Assembly (NCBI GenBank): GCA_024684395.1 | Contig: JAIKWY010000024.1 | Coordinates: forward strand, 1-36,352 | DNA: 36,352 nt | Direction of reading: 5' to 3' | Source of the DNA: Oscillospiraceae bacterium | GTDB lineage: Bacteria > Bacillota > Clostridia > Oscillospirales > Ruminococcaceae | Shown here: positions 32,832 through 36,352 of the stretch, one piece after another | Layout of the letters: each line of letters begins with the position of its first letter | Numbering within the stretch: the first letter of the stretch is position 1 | Notes under the pieces: model-generated | What the model saw: the letters and a program-made list of their open reading frames with translations, nothing else | Told to the model about the DNA's origin: nothing | Database searches by the model: none | Translations under genes and position numbers: made by a program

Positions 32832-32880
32832 AAAACTCGCACATCCTTACCTCCGTGATCGGAAAGGAAGTGATACATAG

Positions 32881-34317
32881 ATGGAAAAAACAAAGGGAAC
32901 CAAGATGCCCGACTTTCTGAAGTCCCGCCCGTTCCGGTATGCATTGGCAACAGCGATCGTTCTGCTGAGCCTGCTGGGGACTTCGATCGGCTTTATCCTG
33001 CGGGTCTATTTTACAACGGAATCCGCCTGCTACGACACCCTTGCTGTCGAAACAGAGAATGCCATTGCAGAGCTCGAGGGCAATATCCGGAACGACCGGA
33101 CCGTGCTCCGTGTCATCGCCGGTATGATCGGGAACGCCGAGGACATCGACTCCATCGAGGTGAGCGGCTATCTGTCGAATTACAACTACAACAGCCAGAT
33201 CACGCAGATCGGCATGCTGCTCCCCGAGGATAAGCTCATCACCTATAAGGGCTACCGCACGAATTATGACGAAGCCCTCCTCTTTGACCAGGAAGCCGTG
33301 AAAGCCGAGCACCTCAGCTCTTCCCCGTCCTACAAGAACAAGTCCGGTGCCACGATCATCCGCAGCTTTGTCCCGATCCGCAAGGACGGCATCTGCTCGG
33401 CGCTGCTGTTCAGCGAAGCCAATGCCTCCAGCATGGCAAAGGCGTGGCTGCCAAGGCTGTATGACAAGAACGGCTATTGCTATGTGGTCAACCGGAAGAC
33501 CGGTGAGATCATCATCAACACCGCCGGAACGACCATCACGGACATCCACGACATCGACTTCACACAGACGCACAAAGCATACACCAAGGAAGGCACCATC
33601 AACAACATCCTGAGCGGCAAGAGAGGCTATTCCGTTTACCGCTCCCCGTTTTTCAGCGAGAAGCTGTACATGTGCTATCTGCCGTTCAACATCGAAGACT
33701 GGGAGATGGTGGTATTCGTGCCGGAAAGCGCTGTTTTCTCGGCGGTAAAGCCCATCCGTACCGGCATCTATGCGATGATCGTTATTTCTGTCGTGCTGAT
33801 CGTGATCTACGGGCTCTGGCTGTTCCGGGAAGTCCGTGCATCCATCGCAGAGACCGAGCAGAAGGCGAATACCGACGTGCTGACAGGGCTCCAGAACCGC
33901 AACCGCTATGAGCTGTATCTGAAACGGCTGGAGGGGACGAAGGACAAGGTGATCTGCCTCTTCATCGACGCCAACGGTCTGCACGAGCTGAACAACAGCA
34001 AGGGACATTTTGCCGGCGACCAGATGCTGCGCTTCATCGCTGATACGCTGAAAGTGCAGTTCAGCAGCGAGCATCTCTACCGGATCGGCGGCGATGAATT
34101 TGTCGTATTCCTCTCCGACAAGACCGTGGAAGAGGTGAACGAGTACCTTGTCACCTTCAACGAGACACTGCAGCGGAACGATTATCATGCAGCTGTGGGC
34201 ATCTGCGTATTTGAAGAGAGCATGAGCGTGAACCAGCTCATCGGCACCGCAGAGAAGAACATGTACGAAGCCAAGCAGAAATACTACGAGGAGATCGGAA
34301 AAGTCATGCGGGCATGA
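32881..34317 (+). CDS. Membrane diguanylate cyclase with extracellular Cache-like sensor
   Basis: A 478-residue membrane protein. Helix 1 (about 20-41) and helix 2 (about 294-315) enclose an extracellular domain of about 250 residues with the look of a double Cache sensor (IGMLLPEDKLITYKGYR, then GYCYVVNRKTGEIIINT). The C-terminal GGDEF domain (about 325-475) starts TDVLTGLQNRNRY and has an intact GGDEF at 403-407 with metal Asp363. The usual IND.YGH is NNSKGH here. It should make c-di-GMP in response to a small extracellular ligand. No inhibitory RxxD site stands 5 residues before GGDEF. It follows the EAL gene by 49 nt, and its stop overlaps an ATGA just before the next gene. Confidence 0.92.
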   Translation: MEKTKGTKMPDFLKSRPFRYALATAIVLLSLLGTSIGFILRVYFTTESACYDTLAVETENAIAELEGNIRNDRTVLRVIAGMIGNAEDIDSIEVSGYLSNYNYNSQITQIGMLLPEDKLITYKGYRTNYDEALLFDQEAVKAEHLSSSPSYKNKSGATIIRSFVPIRKDGICSALLFSEANASSMAKAWLPRLYDKNGYCYVVNRKTGEIIINTAGTTITDIHDIDFTQTHKAYTKEGTINNILSGKRGYSVYRSPFFSEKLYMCYLPFNIEDWEMVVFVPESAVFSAVKPIRTGIYAMIVISVVLIVIYGLWLFREVRASIAETEQKANTDVLTGLQNRNRYELYLKRLEGTKDKVICLFIDANGLHELNNSKGHFAGDQMLRFIADTLKVQFSSEHLYRIGGDEFVVFLSDKTVEEVNEYLVTFNETLQRNDYHAAVGICVFEESMSVNQLIGTAEKNMYEAKQKYYEEIGKVMRA

Positions 34318-34331
34318 GAGGAGGACAGACT

Positions 34332-36269
34332 ATGATGACAAACAAGCGATACAGATGCAGCGCCTGTATCCTGAGCCTGCTCCTGCTGAGCGGCTGTTCC
34401 AAGCTGCCTTCGCTGGAAAACGGCGAAAACGGCGCAGGCGGCAGTAAAAATGTCTATAACATGATCTATTTCAGTGAGATCGAGACGCTGAACTATCTGC
34501 ATACAGACAACGAAGTGGACTATGCCCTGTGTGCGAATCTGGTCGATAATCTGATCGACTACGACCAGTATGGCAATATCGTCCCGGGGCTGGCGGAAAG
34601 CTGGGAGACCAACGAAGACATGACCGTCTGGACATTCCACATACGTCCGGGCGTCAAATGGGTGGACTGCGAGGGCAACGAGTTCGCCGAGCTGAAAGCA
34701 GATGACTGGGTCACAGCGGCGCAGTATGTCAACGATGCCGCCAACGAAGCCGGCAACCAGTATGTCTATGACACCGGCGGCATCGTCCACAATGCGCAGA
34801 ATTACTACGATTATACCGAATACATGCTGCAAAGCGACGGCGGAAAGCACACAACGGATGAGGACGGCGAGCCGCTCACGCCTGTGGACGAGGTAAAGCC
34901 GGAGGACATCGGCGTGAAGGCACTGGACGACTACACGCTCGTCTATACGCTCGACCAGCCCTGTTCCTTCTTCCTGAGCTGCCTGTCCTATACGGCGTAC
35001 ATGCCTGTCAACCGGGATTTCCTGAACGAGACGGGCGACCTGTTCGGGCGCAGCAAGGAGAACATCCTCTACAACGGCGCCTTCCGGATCACTGAGTATC
35101 TCCCGCTCGAACGCCGCCGCCTGGTCAAGAACGAGACCTACTGGGATCGGGAGCATGTGTATATCGACGAGATCAACGCCCGCTACAAGAAGGACGCCTC
35201 CGAAGTCAGCGCCGATCTGTTCCTGAGCGGCGAGACCGACCAGGTGCTCATCAGCACGGATGCGATGGAGCAGTGGATGCAGGATCCCGAAGCCGCTTCA
35301 CAGATCCACAGTATGCGTCCCGACATCGCCTACAGCTATTTCTACGGCTTCAATTTCAAGCCGGAATTTGGTGCAAAATATGAGCCCGAAAACTGGGGGA
35401 AAGCGGTCGTCAACGAGGATTTCCGCAAGTCCATCATGTATTCCCTCGACCGCAGGGCGCTTGCAGAGGTCTATGAGCCGTACAATCCTGAGATCCTCCT
35501 GCAAAAGACCGTTACGCCCAGGACCTTTGTATCCGCAGACGGCAAGGATTACACCGATCTGGCGCCGTTCAGCAAGATCATGGCACAGGATCCCCATGAT
35601 ACGGCGCTTGCACAGAGCTGCCGGGACAAGGCTCGCACGGCGCTCGAAGCGGAGGGCGTGACATTCCCGGTCAAGGTGCTCCTCCCCTACAATCCCGCCA
35701 TCGTCAACTGGGACAAGGAATGCCGGTTAGCCGAACAGCAGCTCGAAGGCACGCTCGGTACGGATTATATCGACGTGATCATCGAGCGGGGACCGGATAC
35801 CGGGTTCCTGTCCGCAGTACGGCGCAGTGGCAAATATGCGCTGCTGCTCTGCAATTACGGTGCGGATTTTGCCGACCCGGCGACCTATGCCGAGCCGTTC
35901 ACGGCGAACAACACCTACAGCTTCTGGGACAAATCGAGAGATCCCGGCATCAGCAAGCTGTTTACCGAATATGCCGATCTGATCCATAAGGCGGACACGA
36001 CCTATGACAATACCGAGCGGCGTTACGAGCTGTTCGCAGAGGCAGAAGCGCTGCTGATCGAACACGCCATCATCTGCCCATGCCGTGTGAGCAACGGCGA
36101 CGGGTATGTCGCAGACCGGCTGAGCCAGTTTGACGGGCAATTCGCCCCCTACGGGCTGGCACGCTGCCGCTATAAGGGCATGGTGATCCATGACCGATCC
36201 ATGAGCATGGAGGAGTTCAACGAAGCCTATGCAGCATGGGAAGAAGAGCGGCTGAAGCATATGCAATAA
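34332..36269 (+). CDS. Oligopeptide-binding-like lipoprotein (ABC solute-binding protein family 5)
   Basis: A 645-residue lipoprotein with lipobox LLSGC (Cys22) after a hydrophobic segment. The body is a family 5 (OppA/DppA-like) solute-binding protein: ANLVDNLIDYDQYGNIVPGLAESWE, WTFHIRPGVKW, ADDWV and the C-terminal YELFAEAEALLIEHAIICP. Such proteins bind peptides or other solutes at the cell surface and normally deliver them to an ABC permease; none is seen before the terminator at 36275, so this one is orphan in this window. I place the start at 34332 because GAGGAGGAC lies upstream; an ATG at 34314 precedes that site. It is coupled to the diguanylate cyclase gene, 14 nt away. Confidence 0.9.
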   Translation: MMTNKRYRCSACILSLLLLSGCSKLPSLENGENGAGGSKNVYNMIYFSEIETLNYLHTDNEVDYALCANLVDNLIDYDQYGNIVPGLAESWETNEDMTVWTFHIRPGVKWVDCEGNEFAELKADDWVTAAQYVNDAANEAGNQYVYDTGGIVHNAQNYYDYTEYMLQSDGGKHTTDEDGEPLTPVDEVKPEDIGVKALDDYTLVYTLDQPCSFFLSCLSYTAYMPVNRDFLNETGDLFGRSKENILYNGAFRITEYLPLERRRLVKNETYWDREHVYIDEINARYKKDASEVSADLFLSGETDQVLISTDAMEQWMQDPEAASQIHSMRPDIAYSYFYGFNFKPEFGAKYEPENWGKAVVNEDFRKSIMYSLDRRALAEVYEPYNPEILLQKTVTPRTFVSADGKDYTDLAPFSKIMAQDPHDTALAQSCRDKARTALEAEGVTFPVKVLLPYNPAIVNWDKECRLAEQQLEGTLGTDYIDVIIERGPDTGFLSAVRRSGKYALLLCNYGADFADPATYAEPFTANNTYSFWDKSRDPGISKLFTEYADLIHKADTTYDNTERRYELFAEAEALLIEHAIICPCRVSNGDGYVADRLSQFDGQFAPYGLARCRYKGMVIHDRSMSMEEFNEAYAAWEEERLKHMQ

Positions 36270-36274
36270 CACAA

Positions 36275-36303
36275 AAACGAGACAGCACACCGCTGTCTCG
36301 TTT
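36275..36303 (+). terminator. Terminator of the c-di-GMP operon
   Basis: A perfect 12-bp stem AAACGAGACAGC/GCTGTCTCGTTT (36275-36286 with 36292-36303), loop ACACC. The T-run is short and part of the stem. Confidence 0.75.
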
Positions 36304-36318
36304 CAGTCTGTCAAAAAA

Positions 36319-36352
36319 GTGCCGAAGGCACAAAACGGGGTTTTTAGGGGCG
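36319..36352. repeat. Hairpin and G-rich tail at the right edge, possible repeat fragment
   Basis: GTGCC-GAA-GGCAC (36319-36331) is a 5-bp hairpin with a GAA loop, followed by a G-rich stretch that ends GGGGCG at the edge. The GAA-loop hairpin and the GGGGCG run recall the element at 12897-12919. Confidence 0.35.

Overview
The window looks like a chromosomal segment of a Gram-positive, strictly anaerobic, fibre-degrading Oscillospiraceae bacterium, most likely a cellulosome-bearing Ruminococcus. This is inferred from two secreted proteins ending in type I dockerins, an anaerobic (class III) ribonucleotide reductase, a pyrophosphate-type phosphofructokinase, Gram-positive lipoproteins, strong AGGAGG ribosome-binding sites and a GC content that looks to be in the mid-50s. 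No rRNA, tRNA, CRISPR array, transposase or phage gene was found.

Layout. 1-3111 (minus): a MoxR ATPase / DUF58 / transglutaminase-type membrane protein operon, cut by the left edge. 3299-6443 (plus): a dockerin-bearing papain-family peptidase with a lectin-like domain, then a PHP-family histidinol-phosphatase. 6494-8972 (minus): PPi-dependent phosphofructokinase, an ECF-like sigma factor and a Thr/Pro-rich membrane protein that is probably its anti-sigma factor. 9426-13766 (plus): nrdD, an acidic lipoprotein, nrdG and a GIY-YIG protein. 13985-18363 (plus): the bacterial RNA-repair pair hen1 and pnkp, with a small unknown gene wedged between them by 8-nt overlaps on both sides. 18426-20221 (minus): a cyclase/kynurenine-formamidase-family enzyme and an unusual protein with a duplicated papain-like fold. 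20341-23577 (minus): a dockerin-bearing GH127-type beta-L-arabinofuranosidase. 23886-27599 (minus): ECF sigma factor, anti-sigma-like protein and a large solute-binding-like lipoprotein. 27734-29245 (minus): fluoride channel crcB and glycerate kinase. 29424-36269 (plus): a c-di-GMP block made of a broken diguanylate cyclase, a protein with a decayed GGDEF and an intact EAL domain, a membrane GGDEF protein, and an oligopeptide-binding-like lipoprotein.

How it fits together. The dockerin proteins would be secreted and loaded on a scaffoldin for plant-polymer breakdown. Two sigma/anti-sigma operons and the c-di-GMP genes are envelope-facing sensory systems; in two of them a lone solute-binding lipoprotein sits with the signalling genes and no transporter permease is visible. 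Hen1, the small middle protein and Pnkp form a compact RNA damage-repair operon. At least five promoters share an unusual -35 region (CTTGC, then A or T, then a T-tract) 17 bp from the -10 hexamer, which may mark a common regulatory class. The most interesting leads are the middle gene of the RNA-repair operon, the duplicated papain-like protein, the sigma/lipoprotein operon and the shared promoter signature.
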